Part shown: one piece after another, positions 49,852 through 58,681 of the stretch
Layout of the letters: each line of letters begins with the position of its first letter
How positions within the stretch are numbered: position 1 is the first letter of the stretch
Assembly (NCBI RefSeq): GCF_002939385.1
Contig: NZ_MULI01000028.1
Location: 1-64,000, forward strand
Reading direction: 5' to 3'
Source: Streptomyces sp. MH60
GTDB lineage: Bacteria; Actinomycetota; Actinomycetes; Streptomycetales; Streptomycetaceae
DNA length: 64,000 bases
The notes under the pieces: model-generated
Databases searched by the model: none
Told to the model about the DNA's origin: nothing
Seen by the model: the letters and a program-made list of their open reading frames with translations, nothing else
Program-made: the position numbers and the translations under genes

Positions 49852-50190
49852 GTGGGCGCGCCCCCCGCGGGGCACCCGGGAGCCATGGCCAGGACACGGC
49901 GCTACGACGTGGCGGCCTCCGGCCGCTGGTGGGACGAGGACGACAACCGCTGGCTGCCGGCCGGTGAGGCGCACGCCTGGGAGCAGGGCAGGAACGAGAC
50001 CGTGTGCGGTCTGTCGATCCACCGCTCGCGGCTCTCCCGGTTCCCGGCGGTCGTCTGGACCGACGTGCTGCCCGAGTCCGGCGGCGCCGCCGACGCCGTC
50101 CGCCGGGTCTGTCCCCGCTGCGCCGCCGCGGCCGGCCGCCGGGGCGCGGACGCCCGGCCCGCCTGGCGGCGTGTCAACCCGCGCCCGTAG
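49852..50190 (+). CDS. conserved hypothetical protein with Cys pairs
   Basis: This 112-residue protein has RYDVAASGRWWDEDDNRWLP near its start, then VCGLSIHRSRLSRFPAVVW and a late CPRCAAAAGR. The single Cys-x-His region with a distal CPRC could form a zinc site. AGGAGGAGG lies nine bases before GTG 49852; ATG 49885 (MARTRRYD) is where the conserved part starts and is an alternative. Divergent from phoD. Function unknown. Confidence 0.7.
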   Translation: MGAPPAGHPGAMARTRRYDVAASGRWWDEDDNRWLPAGEAHAWEQGRNETVCGLSIHRSRLSRFPAVVWTDVLPESGGAADAVRRVCPRCAAAAGRRGADARPAWRRVNPRP

Positions 50191-50235
50191 GGGCGGGAGG
50201 AACGGTCCGGCCCCCCCAGGGCGTGCGATCGGCCG

Positions 50236-51036
50236 CTACGACGGCAGCGGTGCGCGGCTCACCCGGATCTTGGACTGGCCGTGCGGCCGCTTCTCCCAGT
50301 CCTCCATGAACCGCGCGTGCAGGTTGTGCTGGGCGGCCAGGGTGAGCAGCGTGTCCGTGCGGTAGTAGAAGTCCTCGCGGAGCACCTGGTGCTCGGTGCC
50401 CTCCGTCCGGTCGAAGGTGAAGTCGAAGAACCCGGTCTCCGTCAGGACGCGGCCGACGTGCGCGAGGCACTCGTCGACGACGCTCAGCGGTGAGTGCGAG
50501 AAGACGCTGTGCGCGTGGACGACGTCGAAGTGGCCGTCGGGCAGGAAGTCCAGCCGGAGGTCCCCGGTGAGGGTCAGATGGGGCAGCTTGGCCTGGAGTC
50601 CGCGCTCGGTCAGGGTCTCCTTGGCGGCGATCAGGATGTCCGGGGAGATGTCGACGCCGTAGTAGTGGCCGGTGTCGAGGTGGTCGATGAAGCGCCAGCC
50701 GCCGCGCAGGTTGCCGCAGCCGATGTCGAGCATGCGGTGCCGGGGGCGCAGCCCGTGCTCGATCAGGTAGTCGAACTGCATCCGCCCGAGCGCCAGCCAG
50801 CGGTCGTGGGTCCGGCTGCCGACCGCGGCCTCCGGGTCGCGCCGGGCGTCGGAGGCCATCACCGCCCGGTAGTAGCCGACGTGGTCGCGGTGCTGGAGCC
50901 GCAGCCACGCGTCCCGGCCGGCCCGGCGGACGTAGGGACCGACGCGCTCGGGGTGGCGCAGCGCGTATCCGACCTTGTGCGTGAGCGCGGCACGGTTGCC
51001 GCGCGGCTTCTGCGGGGACTGGGCGTCCTTGGGCAT
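50236..51036 (-). CDS. class I SAM-dependent methyltransferase
   Basis: This 266-residue protein starts with a ~75-residue basic helical extension (HKVGYALRHPERVGPYVRRAG). The methyltransferase domain follows, with motif I MLDIGCGNLRGGWRF, acidic VDIS and the DVVHAHSVFSHS segment. The FDFTFD and FYYRTDTLL stretches form the cap. Similar proteins are found with glycan or lipid loci. ATG 51036 (MPKDAQ) is chosen because upstream codons read through the divergent regulator's promoter. Confidence 0.85.
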   Translation of the reverse strand: MPKDAQSPQKPRGNRAALTHKVGYALRHPERVGPYVRRAGRDAWLRLQHRDHVGYYRAVMASDARRDPEAAVGSRTHDRWLALGRMQFDYLIEHGLRPRHRMLDIGCGNLRGGWRFIDHLDTGHYYGVDISPDILIAAKETLTERGLQAKLPHLTLTGDLRLDFLPDGHFDVVHAHSVFSHSPLSVVDECLAHVGRVLTETGFFDFTFDRTEGTEHQVLREDFYYRTDTLLTLAAQHNLHARFMEDWEKRPHGQSKIRVSRAPLPS

Positions 51037-51249
51037 GGGGGGAGCGACCTCCGTACGAGGGACTCGGACAGTGAGCGGTGCCGGGCGGGGATGCCGGACC
51101 CGGTGGTCTCGTGGCAGCGGGAGACATACCCGTTCAGGGTCGTGCGCTCCCGCGGTTCCGCCCCGGAGGCGACGGCGCACTCCGGCACGGAGACCCGATG
51201 TGAGGTACGAAAAAGAGACTTGGACTCCCCGTCCAGAGATTGGACGTGT

Positions 51250-51277
51250 AGTCTGGAACTCCACGAAGTCCCAGACT
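51250..51277. promoter_or_regulatory. 28-bp imperfect inverted repeat, likely operator of the PAS/HTH regulator
   Basis: Outer arms AGTCTGG (51250-51256) and CCAGACT (51271-51277) are perfect, and inner ACT/AGT continue the symmetry. It ends ten bases before ATG 51288, with the related word TTGGAC repeated twice just upstream. The position suggests repression of the regulator-dehydratase operon. Confidence 0.6.
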
Positions 51278-51287
51278 GGAGATCCGG

Positions 51288-51968
51288 ATGAGTGACCCCG
51301 CGCTGGACGCCGAACGCGACGCCGTACTCGCCGCGCTGCGCCCCGTCGTCGACGGGATCGCCGCCACCTTCGGACCGGTCTGCGAGGCGGTGCTCCACGA
51401 CTACCGGCGCCCCGAGCGGTCGGTCGTCGCCGTCGCGGGGTCGGTGACCGGGCGGACGGTGGGCGGGGCGATGAGCGAGATCGGCATGCGCGTGCTGGCC
51501 CGCGGCGACGAGGCCCGCGACGAGCTGAACTACGTCACGCGTACGGCCGACGGCACGCTGCTCAAGTCCTCCACCATGGTGCTGCGCGACTCCACGGGCG
51601 CCGTCTTCGGAGCCCTGTGCGTCAATCTGGACGTCACCGCCGTCGACCGGGCCCACGCCTTGCTCGGCGCCCTCGCCGGGACCGCCCGCACCCCCGCCGA
51701 AGTACCGGCGACCACCTTCGGCGACGACATCGACGCCGTGGTCGACGCCATCGTGGACGCCCACCCGCTGCGCCGGGACACCAGCTGGGCCGCGCTGGAC
51801 CGGGAGCGGCGCCTCGAACTGTTCCGCGACCTCGACGGGCGCGGCGTCTTCGCCGTACGCCGCTCGGTCGAGCACGTCGCCACCCGGCTCGGCATCTCCC
51901 GCGCCTCCGCCTACCACTACCTCTCCCAGGCCCGCGCCGAGACCGGCCCGGCCGCCGACACCCCCTGA
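51288..51968 (+). CDS. YheO-type PAS/helix-turn-helix regulator
   Basis: This 226-residue protein has an N-terminal YheO-like PAS domain (about 15-125: FGPVCEAVLHDYRRPERSVVAVAG, then LLKSSTMVLRDSTGAVFGALCVNLDVT). The C-terminal HTH_22 is at about 165-220 (RRSVEHVATRLGISRASAYHYLSQAR). Relatives such as DauR control amino-acid catabolism genes. It lies nine bases upstream of a PLP-dependent dehydratase, its obvious target, and has a 28-bp inverted repeat over its start region. Confidence 0.88.
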   Translation: MSDPALDAERDAVLAALRPVVDGIAATFGPVCEAVLHDYRRPERSVVAVAGSVTGRTVGGAMSEIGMRVLARGDEARDELNYVTRTADGTLLKSSTMVLRDSTGAVFGALCVNLDVTAVDRAHALLGALAGTARTPAEVPATTFGDDIDAVVDAIVDAHPLRRDTSWAALDRERRLELFRDLDGRGVFAVRRSVEHVATRLGISRASAYHYLSQARAETGPAADTP

Positions 51969-51976
51969 GGACACCC

Positions 51977-52954
51977 GTGACGACCACCACCCCGCCGGTC
52001 ACCCTCGACGACGTCCGCTCCGCCGCCGCCCGCATCGAGGGCGTCGCGCACCGCACCCCCGTGCTGCGCTCGCGCACCCTGGACGCCCTCGTCGGCGCCG
52101 AGGTCTTCCTCAAGTGCGAGAACCACCAGCGGGTCGGCGCGTTCAAGTTCCGCGGCGCCTACAACGCGGCCTCCCGCCTCACTCCGGAGCAGCTCGCCCG
52201 GGGCATCGCCGCGTACTCCTCGGGCAACCACGCCCAGGCGGTCGCCCTGGCCGCCCACGAGCTGGGCACCACCGCGGTGATCGTCATGCCCGAGGACGCG
52301 CCGCCCTCCAAACGGGAGGCCACCGCGGGCTACGGCGCCGAGATCGTCACCTACGACCGCTACACCGGCGACCGCGTCGCCCTCGCCGAGGCGCTGGCCG
52401 CCGACCGGGGACTGACCCTGATCCCGCCCTACGAACACCCGCACGTCATCGCGGGCCAGGGCACCGCGGCCCTCGAACTGGTCCAGGAGACGGGCGACCT
52501 GGACGCGCTGGTCGCACCGGTCGGCGGCGGCGGACTGATCGCCGGGAGCGCCACCGCGGTCAAGGGCCTGCACCCCGCCACCCGGGTGATCGGCGTCGAA
52601 CCGGAGGCCGGTGACGACACCAGACGCTCCCTGGCCGCGGGTCGGCGGGTCACGGTGCCGGTCCCGCGCACCATCGCCGACGGCCAGGCGCTGCCCACCC
52701 CCGGCGAGCTGACGTTCTCCGTCAACCGGCGGCTGCTGGACTCGGTCGTGGTGGTGTCCGACGACGAGATCCGGGACGCGATGCGGTTCGCCTTCGAACG
52801 GCTGAAGACCGTCCTCGAACCCAGCGGCGCCACCCCGCTGGCCGCCCTCCTGAACGGCCGGATCGACGCCCTGCCCCGCCGCGTCGGCGTGATCCTCTCC
52901 GGGGGCAACGTGGACGCCGCCCGCTTCGCCGAACTCTGCGGCACGCCCCGCTGA
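51977..52954 (+). CDS. PLP-dependent threonine/serine dehydratase-family enzyme
   Basis: This 325-residue fold-type II PLP enzyme has the Schiff-base Lys in GAFKFRGAYNA, SSGNHAQAVALAA and the phosphate cup VGGGGLIAGSA. The C-terminus (VILSGGNVD) carries the Ser that contacts the PLP ring nitrogen. No ACT domain follows, so it is a catabolic or racemase-type member (threonine dehydratase, serine racemase or 3-hydroxyaspartate dehydratase). The YheO-type regulator in front suggests breakdown of a hydroxy or D-amino acid (inference). The start is GTG 51977. Confidence 0.9.
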   Translation: MTTTTPPVTLDDVRSAAARIEGVAHRTPVLRSRTLDALVGAEVFLKCENHQRVGAFKFRGAYNAASRLTPEQLARGIAAYSSGNHAQAVALAAHELGTTAVIVMPEDAPPSKREATAGYGAEIVTYDRYTGDRVALAEALAADRGLTLIPPYEHPHVIAGQGTAALELVQETGDLDALVAPVGGGGLIAGSATAVKGLHPATRVIGVEPEAGDDTRRSLAAGRRVTVPVPRTIADGQALPTPGELTFSVNRRLLDSVVVVSDDEIRDAMRFAFERLKTVLEPSGATPLAALLNGRIDALPRRVGVILSGGNVDAARFAELCGTPR

Positions 52955-53033
52955 CGACGCGCCTCCCCCGGATGGCGGCGCCGAGTTGACAGGCGGACGA
53001 TGGAGTGGTGGGGCCAGGGAAAGGAGGAGCGTC

Positions 53034-53393
53034 ATGCTGGAGGCAAAGACGCTCGACAAGCCGGACGAGCGGCGCGATTTCCCCCGCGGTCACATCGAGG
53101 CCGTGCACATGGAAGGACTCGACTTCGCCGTCGCCACCTTCGAACCGGGCTGGCGCTGGTCGGAGTCCGTGGCGCCGATCGCCGGCACCGACAGCTGCAT
53201 GATCCACCACAACTGCTACGTCGTCGAGGGACGCATGCACGTCCGCATGGACGACGGCACCGAGAGCGAGGTGGGCCCGGGCGACGTCTTCGTCTGCTCG
53301 CCCGGCCACGACGCCTGGGTCGTCGGCGACGCACCGTGCGTCGTGTACGACTTCGCCGGCAGCATGGCGAAGGAGTACGCCAAGGCCGACTAG
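53034..53393 (+). CDS. small cupin protein
   Basis: This 119-residue single-domain cupin has first-motif-like residues HHNCYVVEGRMHVRM and a second motif GPGDVFVCSPGHDAWVV. The glycine spacing is that of RmlC-type cupins. AAAGGAGGAG sits optimally before ATG 53034. No enzyme partner is fused; it may bind a small ligand or metal. The 80-base gap before it holds a TTGACA at 52986-52991 without a clear -10. A strong terminator follows. Confidence 0.88.
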   Translation: MLEAKTLDKPDERRDFPRGHIEAVHMEGLDFAVATFEPGWRWSESVAPIAGTDSCMIHHNCYVVEGRMHVRMDDGTESEVGPGDVFVCSPGHDAWVVGDAPCVVYDFAGSMAKEYAKAD

Positions 53394-53425
53394 GCCGACG
53401 GCCGGCAGACAGCAGGGAAGGGGGA

Positions 53426-53453
53426 GGGGGCGACCGCCACGGCGGTCGCCCCC
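53426..53453. terminator. 13-bp perfect hairpin between convergent genes
   Basis: GGGGGCGACCGCC (53426-53438) pairs with 53441-53453 across only two bases. It serves the cupin and the ABC permease transcripts. Confidence 0.75.
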
Positions 53454-53471
53454 TGCCCCTTCCGGTGCCGC

Positions 53472-54782
53472 TCAGGCGGCCGCCGTCACCGCGCCCACCG
53501 CCGGAGTGCGCAGCACCCGCCGGGCCGTGCCCAGGCTCGTCCCCAGCGTCGCTGCCGCCGAGACGGCCACCATCGCGAGCCACACCCCGAGGAACTGGTC
53601 CGGCAGCACCGCGTCGGTGCGGACCACCGTGAACGGCACCACACCGGCCAGCGCGGCCACCGTGCCGAAGAAGATCCCCGTCACCGTGAGGACCACGCCC
53701 TCGGCGGCCACCACGCCCAGCACCTGCCCCGGCGTCGCCCCCGCCAGCCGCTGCTGACCGAATTCACGCGAGCGGTACGTCGTCGCCGCGTACAGCGAGT
53801 TGACCAGCATCACGCAGACGAACACCGCGATGACGCCGACCACCGTGAGGTTCAGCGTCTCCAGGTTCTTGGCGTCGACCGACTTCACCAGACCGGAGTC
53901 CTGCACCGCGTCGCTCTCCACGGCCTGCATCGTGAGCGTCGCCGTCGACACGGCGGTGAACATGATCAGCGACACCAGGATTCCGGCCAGCTGATCCGCC
54001 CGCTCCCGCAGGTTCCGCACGGCCAGCCAGCCGCTCGCGCCGCTCAGCGGCAGCCGGTCGAGCACGCCCTTCAGCAGCCGCGGCGACAGCAGCGCGAAAC
54101 CGACCGAGAGCAGGATCGCCCCGTAGGCCGGCGCTGCCATCAGCGCCTCGTCCGTCGCGGAGAACAGGAAGGTGGAGCAGGCGCCCGCGGCCCCGGCGGC
54201 CAGCGCCGCGTAGGCCAGGAACCGCTTCGCCCCGGCCCGCTCCCGGCCACCCCGCGTCACCCGCCGTACCGCCAGGAACGCGGCGCCCGCGGCCGCCAGC
54301 AGCGTGATGTCCACGCCGCTCAGCAGTGCGACGGGACCGAAGGAGTAGTCCACGGACCGCGCCACCTGGCCGCTGTCCTGGAACAGGTCGAGGAGCGCCC
54401 GTCCGCCGAGCATCGCCGGGCCGATCGCCAGCGCCGCGCCCACCAGGGCCACGGCCACCGCCTCACCCACGACCATCCGCTTGATCTGCGCCGGGGTCGC
54501 CCCCGAGCAGCGCAGCAGCTCCAGCTCGGCGGTGCGCTGACGCACGTTGACCGTCAGCGTCGAGGCCACCGCGAAGAACACCAGCAGGGTCCCGTACCCG
54601 CCGACGACCCCCGCCGCGGTGCCCAGCGTCCCGGAACTGACCGGGTCGACGCCGGCCTGCCCGGCCGTGTCGTGCATCGAGTTGAACGTCATGATGATCG
54701 CCGCCCCCAGGAAGGCGGACAGCAGGGTCGCGAGGAACCGCCCGGGACGGCGCCGGATCGACCGCAGAGCCAGTACGAACAT
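53472..54782 (-). CDS. FtsX-like ABC transporter permease
   Basis: This 436-residue permease has an N-terminal helix followed by FtsX blocks: helices with VRQRTAELELLRCSGATPAQIKRMVVGEA in the first half and YRSREFGQQRLAGATPGQVLGVVAAEG in the second. Large periplasmic segments are short, as in the MacB/LolE-like antimicrobial-peptide exporters of Streptomyces. It follows its ATPase gene by three bases on the same strand. The likely role is export of, or resistance to, a lipid or peptide. Confidence 0.9.
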   Translation of the reverse strand: MFVLALRSIRRRPGRFLATLLSAFLGAAIIMTFNSMHDTAGQAGVDPVSSGTLGTAAGVVGGYGTLLVFFAVASTLTVNVRQRTAELELLRCSGATPAQIKRMVVGEAVAVALVGAALAIGPAMLGGRALLDLFQDSGQVARSVDYSFGPVALLSGVDITLLAAAGAAFLAVRRVTRGGRERAGAKRFLAYAALAAGAAGACSTFLFSATDEALMAAPAYGAILLSVGFALLSPRLLKGVLDRLPLSGASGWLAVRNLRERADQLAGILVSLIMFTAVSTATLTMQAVESDAVQDSGLVKSVDAKNLETLNLTVVGVIAVFVCVMLVNSLYAATTYRSREFGQQRLAGATPGQVLGVVAAEGVVLTVTGIFFGTVAALAGVVPFTVVRTDAVLPDQFLGVWLAMVAVSAAATLGTSLGTARRVLRTPAVGAVTAAA

Positions 54783-54785
54783 CGC

Positions 54786-55571
54786 TCACACCCCCGCCGG
54801 CACGTCGTCGCCCAGGTGCGCGAGGCGCTCCGCGACCGCGTCCGGGGTCGGCGCGTCCATCCGCCCCGCCAGCCGGCCGTCGGCGAGGAAGACCACCGAG
54901 TCGGCGTACGAGGCGGCGACCGGGTCGTGCGTCACCATCACCACGGTCCGCCCGTGCACCCGCACCGCCTCCTGGAGCAGCAGCAGCACCTGCCGGGCGC
55001 TGCGCGTGTCCAGCGCTCCCGTCGGCTCGTCCGCGAAGATCACCCGCGGTTCGGTGACGAGGGCCCGGGCGATCGCCACCCGCTGCCGCTGGCCGCCGGA
55101 GAGCTGGTCGGGCCGGTGACCGAGCCGGTCCCCGAGACCGACCGACGTCAGGATCTCCCGCGCCCGCCCGCGGTCGACGCGGCGTCCGGCCAGCTTGAGC
55201 GGCAGCACCGTGTTCTGCGCGACGGTCAGCGTTTCCAGCAGGTTGTACTGCTGGAAGACGAACCCGACCCGGCCGCGCCTGAACCTGGTCAGCTCCGCCT
55301 CGCCGCCCCCCGTCAGCTCCTTGCCGTCCACGCACACGATGCCCCTGTCCGGCCGGTCGAGGCCCGCCGCGCACTGGAGCAGCGTGGACTTGCCCGAGCC
55401 GGACGGCCCCATCACCGCGGTGAACGTGCCGCGTCCCAGGCTCAGCGTCACCCCGTCCAGGGCGGTCACGGCGTTCTCCGCCGAGCCGTACGTACGGGTC
55501 ACCTTGACGAGCCGGAGGGCCTCGGGGGCGGGGCCCGGGTCGTGATTTCCTCGTGCGCCGGAGCGAAACAT
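54786..55571 (-). CDS. ABC transporter ATP-binding protein (LolD/MacB type)
   Basis: This 261-residue ATPase has Walker A GPSGSGKST, a Q-loop in FVFQQYNLL, signature LSGGQRQRVAIARAL, Walker B VIFADEPTGALD and switch His in VTHD. The GALD after Walker B is typical of the MacB/LolD group that pairs with FtsX-type permeases, here the next gene. ATG 55571. The 125-base gap upstream presumably holds the promoter; no regulator is adjacent. Confidence 0.93.
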   Translation of the reverse strand: MFRSGARGNHDPGPAPEALRLVKVTRTYGSAENAVTALDGVTLSLGRGTFTAVMGPSGSGKSTLLQCAAGLDRPDRGIVCVDGKELTGGGEAELTRFRRGRVGFVFQQYNLLETLTVAQNTVLPLKLAGRRVDRGRAREILTSVGLGDRLGHRPDQLSGGQRQRVAIARALVTEPRVIFADEPTGALDTRSARQVLLLLQEAVRVHGRTVVMVTHDPVAASYADSVVFLADGRLAGRMDAPTPDAVAERLAHLGDDVPAGV

Positions 55572-55696
55572 CGTGATCACCTTCCGTGTGGCACGCCCTG
55601 TGCGGTGCCTCGTGGAAGACGCTACGGAGAGTGGGACCGGGCCACACTGGGTGCAGAACCCGTATCGGGGGGTGTACTCAGCGACACCCGGCAGCG

Positions 55697-56344
55697 CTAC
55701 GAGCCGCCCAGCAGCACCACCTCCAGGGTGCGCGGGCCGTGCACCCCCTCGACGCGGTCCAGTTCGATGTCGCTGGTCGCGGAGGGGCCGGAGATCCACG
55801 TCAACGGCCGCTTCGGGTCGAGGCGTTCGAGGGCCTGGGGCACCGACGACACGACCTGGTCGGGTACCCGCACGACGCAGATGTGGTGGTCGGGGACGAG
55901 GGTGATGCGCCGCCGCCCCTGGTCGGGGGAGCCGTCCAGGACGATGGTGCCGGTCTCGGCGACGGCGACGGCGCAGCCGGTGAGCACGCTGTCGACCTCG
56001 TCGAGTTCCGGTGCCGTACTCGCCGCCAGGTCCTGGACGAGAGGCGTGTCGACGGCCGTCAGCCACTGGGCCGGCAACCCCGGAGGTACCACCACGGTCC
56101 GCGAACCGCGTGCGGACAGGAGACGGGCCAGCAGTTCGGGAAGCTGCCCGTCCGCGCACCGGTGCACGACCGCCCGGTAGTCCGCCAGGTTCTCGGCGAG
56201 CAGGTCCACCGTCTCCCGGACGGACCGCTGCCCGTGCTCGCGCAGATAGTCCCGGGCGACGGCCTCCTCGTAGGGCCTCGCGTCGTCCGGCACATCCGCC
56301 AGCGCGCGCCGTACCCGGCCCAGGATGCGTTCCCTGCTGCTCAC
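55697..56344 (-). CDS. lutC: lactate utilization protein C
   Basis: This 215-residue LUD-domain protein starts with SSRERILGRVRRAL and has the LUD core VDSVLTGCAVAVAETGTIVLDGS and TLVPDHHICVVRVPDQVV, ending in RTLEVVLLGGS. LutC is the small subunit of the LutABC iron-sulfur L-lactate dehydrogenase. GTG 56344 overlaps the lutB stop by four bases, so it is the third gene of a tightly coupled operon. Confidence 0.93.
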   Translation of the reverse strand: MSSRERILGRVRRALADVPDDARPYEEAVARDYLREHGQRSVRETVDLLAENLADYRAVVHRCADGQLPELLARLLSARGSRTVVVPPGLPAQWLTAVDTPLVQDLAASTAPELDEVDSVLTGCAVAVAETGTIVLDGSPDQGRRRITLVPDHHICVVRVPDQVVSSVPQALERLDPKRPLTWISGPSATSDIELDRVEGVHGPRTLEVVLLGGS

Positions 56345-57849
56345 TTGGCCCCGTCCTTTCCACCGTGCGTGCGCTGCCACCAGTCCCGGAACGGCTCCGC
56401 GGGCACCGCCGGCAGGTCCCGGCTGCCGCTCCACGCCCGGCCGGGTCCTGGCAGCGTGCGGGGATGCAGGCGCCGGGTGCGCGAGGCCAGCCGCTGCCCG
56501 GTCCGCAGCGCGCCCGGGTGCGTGAACGCCCACTGCGCGGCCCGCATCGCCGCCCGCTCGGCGGCGTGTCCCTTGGCGGGCTTCAGGACGACCCGGTTGC
56601 CGTTCCGCACGGACGGACCGCCCTGCACCACCCGCTCCCGCAGGTGCACCAGCACCTCGGGGATGTCGATGGCGACCGGGCACACCTCGTAGCAGGCCCC
56701 GCACAGCGAGGAGGCGTACGGCAGTGAGGCGTCGATCTCGCTGCCGGTGCCCCGCAGTTGCGGGCTGAGGATCGCGCCGATCGGGCCCGGGTACACCGAG
56801 CCGTAGGCGTGGCCGCCCGCCCGCTCGTACACCGGGCACACGTTCAGGCAGGCCGAGCAGCGGATGCAGCGCAGTGCCTGGCGGCCGACCTCGTCGGCGA
56901 GGGTGTCGGTGCGGCCGTTGTCCAGCAGGACCAGATGGAAGGTGCTGGGGCCGTCCCCTTCCCCGGCCCGGCCGTCCCTGGTGCCGGTCCACATGGACGT
57001 GTACGGGTTCATGCGCTCGGCCGTCGAGGAGCGGGGGAGGGTCTGCAGGAACACCTCCAGGTCCTGCCACCTCGGCACGATCTTCTCGATGCCGACGACC
57101 GAGATCAGCGTCTCGGGCAGGGTCAGGCACATCCGCCCGTTGCCCTCCGACTCCACGACCACCAGCGTGCCGGTCTCGGCCACCACGAAGTTGGCGCCGG
57201 AGATGCCGACCTTGGCCCGCAGGAACTTCTCCCGCAGGTGCAGCCGGGCCGCCTCCGCGAGTTCGGCGGGCGTGTCCGTCAGCCCCTCGGGCGCCGGACG
57301 GCCCCACTCGCCCATCTCGGAGCGGAAGATGTCGCGGATCTCGCCCCGGTTGCGGTGGATGGCCGGCACCAGGATGTGCGAGGGCCGGTCCTTGCCCAAC
57401 TGCACGATCAGCTCGGCGAGATCGGTCTCGTAGGCGTGGATGCCCCGGGCCTCCAACGCCTCGTTGAGGCCGATCTCCTGCGTCGCCATCGACTTGACCT
57501 TGACGACCTCACGCCTCTCGACGTCACCGCCGCCGGCCTCCTCGACCAGCCGGGCGACGATCTCGTTGGCCTCGTCCGCGTCGGTGGCCCAGTGCACGGT
57601 CCCGCCGGCGGCCGTGACCGCCTCCTCCACCTGCACCAGATACCGGTCGAGGTGGCGCAGCGTGTGGTCCTTGATCTGCTTCCCGGCCTCGCGCAGCGCC
57701 GCCCAGTCGTCCAGCTCCGCCACCGCGCGGGCCCGCTTGTCGCGGATGGTGTGGGTGGCGTGGCGCAGATTGCCGCGCAGCGTCGCGTTGCCCACGGCCT
57801 CCCGCGCCGCCCTGGGGAAGGCCGGCATCCCGACGAAGGTCCCGCTCAT
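56341..57849 (-). CDS. lutB: lactate utilization iron-sulfur protein B
   Basis: This 502-residue protein has an N-terminal LUD domain (ISGANFVVAETGTLVVVESEG) and a C-terminal ferredoxin part with two 4Fe-4S Cys sets, CIRCSACLNVCPVY and CGACYEVCPV. A DUF3390-like tail follows. It carries electrons in the LutABC complex, which oxidises L-lactate to pyruvate. It overlaps lutA and lutC by four bases on each side. Some homologues are longer or shorter in the tail; nothing is missing here. Confidence 0.94.
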   Translation of the reverse strand: MSGTFVGMPAFPRAAREAVGNATLRGNLRHATHTIRDKRARAVAELDDWAALREAGKQIKDHTLRHLDRYLVQVEEAVTAAGGTVHWATDADEANEIVARLVEEAGGGDVERREVVKVKSMATQEIGLNEALEARGIHAYETDLAELIVQLGKDRPSHILVPAIHRNRGEIRDIFRSEMGEWGRPAPEGLTDTPAELAEAARLHLREKFLRAKVGISGANFVVAETGTLVVVESEGNGRMCLTLPETLISVVGIEKIVPRWQDLEVFLQTLPRSSTAERMNPYTSMWTGTRDGRAGEGDGPSTFHLVLLDNGRTDTLADEVGRQALRCIRCSACLNVCPVYERAGGHAYGSVYPGPIGAILSPQLRGTGSEIDASLPYASSLCGACYEVCPVAIDIPEVLVHLRERVVQGGPSVRNGNRVVLKPAKGHAAERAAMRAAQWAFTHPGALRTGQRLASRTRRLHPRTLPGPGRAWSGSRDLPAVPAEPFRDWWQRTHGGKDGAK

Positions 57850-58601
57850 ACGGCCGCCACCTCCTCGGTGTTCGCCAGGATCTCCGCGATGTGCACCGGC
57901 CGCATGCCCGTGCGCAGCCGCGTCATGGTCCCGCCGATGTGCATCAGACAGGAGTTGTCGGCCGCGCACAGCACGTCCGCGCCGGTCGACTCCGCGTTGC
58001 GCACCTTGTCCGCGCCCATCGCCGCCGAGACGTCGGAGTTCTTCACGGCGAAGGTACCGCCGAAGCCGCAGCACTCCTCGGCGCCCGGCAGCTCCACCAG
58101 CTCCAGCCCCCGCACCGCCGCCAGCAGCCGCCGCGGCCGGTCGCCCAGGCCCAGGCTGCGCAGGCCGTGGCAGGTCGGGTGGTACGTCACCGTGTGCGGG
58201 TAGTACGCCCCCACGTCCGTCACCCCGAGCACGTCCACGAGGAACTCGGTCAGCTCGTACGTCTTCGGCACCACCGGCGCCAGTGTGGCCGCGAGCGTGT
58301 CCCCGCGCCCCTCCGCCCGCGCCCGCTCACCCATCCGCGGATACAGCTCGCGCACCATCGCGCCGCACGAGCCCGAGGGCGTCACGACGGCGTCGTACTG
58401 CGCGAACACGTCGGCGAAGTGCCGGGCGAGCGGCTCGGCCTCGTGCCGGTAACCGGTGTTGTAGTGCGCCTGCCCGCAACACGTCTGGGCCATCGGGAAG
58501 TCGACCTCGACGCCGAGTCTGGTGAGCAGCGTCACCACGGCGCGGCCGGTGTCCGGATAGAGCGTGTCGTTGACGCAGGTCAGGAAGAGTGCGACACGCA
58601 T
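57846..58601 (-). CDS. lutA: lactate utilization protein A (CCG-domain)
   Basis: This 251-residue protein has two Cys-rich CCG domains (TCCGQAHYNTGY at about 41 and ECCGFGGTFAV at about 183), as in heterodisulfide-reductase-like subunits. These bind an iron-sulfur centre and probably house lactate oxidation. GAGGAG lies five bases before ATG 58601. An inverted repeat (58623-58633) sits just upstream. It heads lutABC and lies next to the rhamnose operon, whose final product is lactate. Confidence 0.94.
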   Translation of the reverse strand: MRVALFLTCVNDTLYPDTGRAVVTLLTRLGVEVDFPMAQTCCGQAHYNTGYRHEAEPLARHFADVFAQYDAVVTPSGSCGAMVRELYPRMGERARAEGRGDTLAATLAPVVPKTYELTEFLVDVLGVTDVGAYYPHTVTYHPTCHGLRSLGLGDRPRRLLAAVRGLELVELPGAEECCGFGGTFAVKNSDVSAAMGADKVRNAESTGADVLCAADNSCLMHIGGTMTRLRTGMRPVHIAEILANTEEVAAV

Positions 58602-58622
58602 CGCGGGCTCCTCGTTGTTCGA

Positions 58623-58633
58623 TCATCGGATGA
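58623..58633. promoter_or_regulatory. palindrome upstream of lutA
   Basis: TCATCGGATGA has symmetric arms around one central base, and ATGATGA follows as a partial repeat. It lies 22 bases before lutA. The position between promoter and gene fits a repressor site, for example a GntR/LldR-type lactate regulator; no such regulator is in the window. Confidence 0.4.
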
Positions 58634-58681
58634 ATGATGAGTGCAGACTAGTCGGCCGACCGGCGTCTGGGGAGCCCGGGT

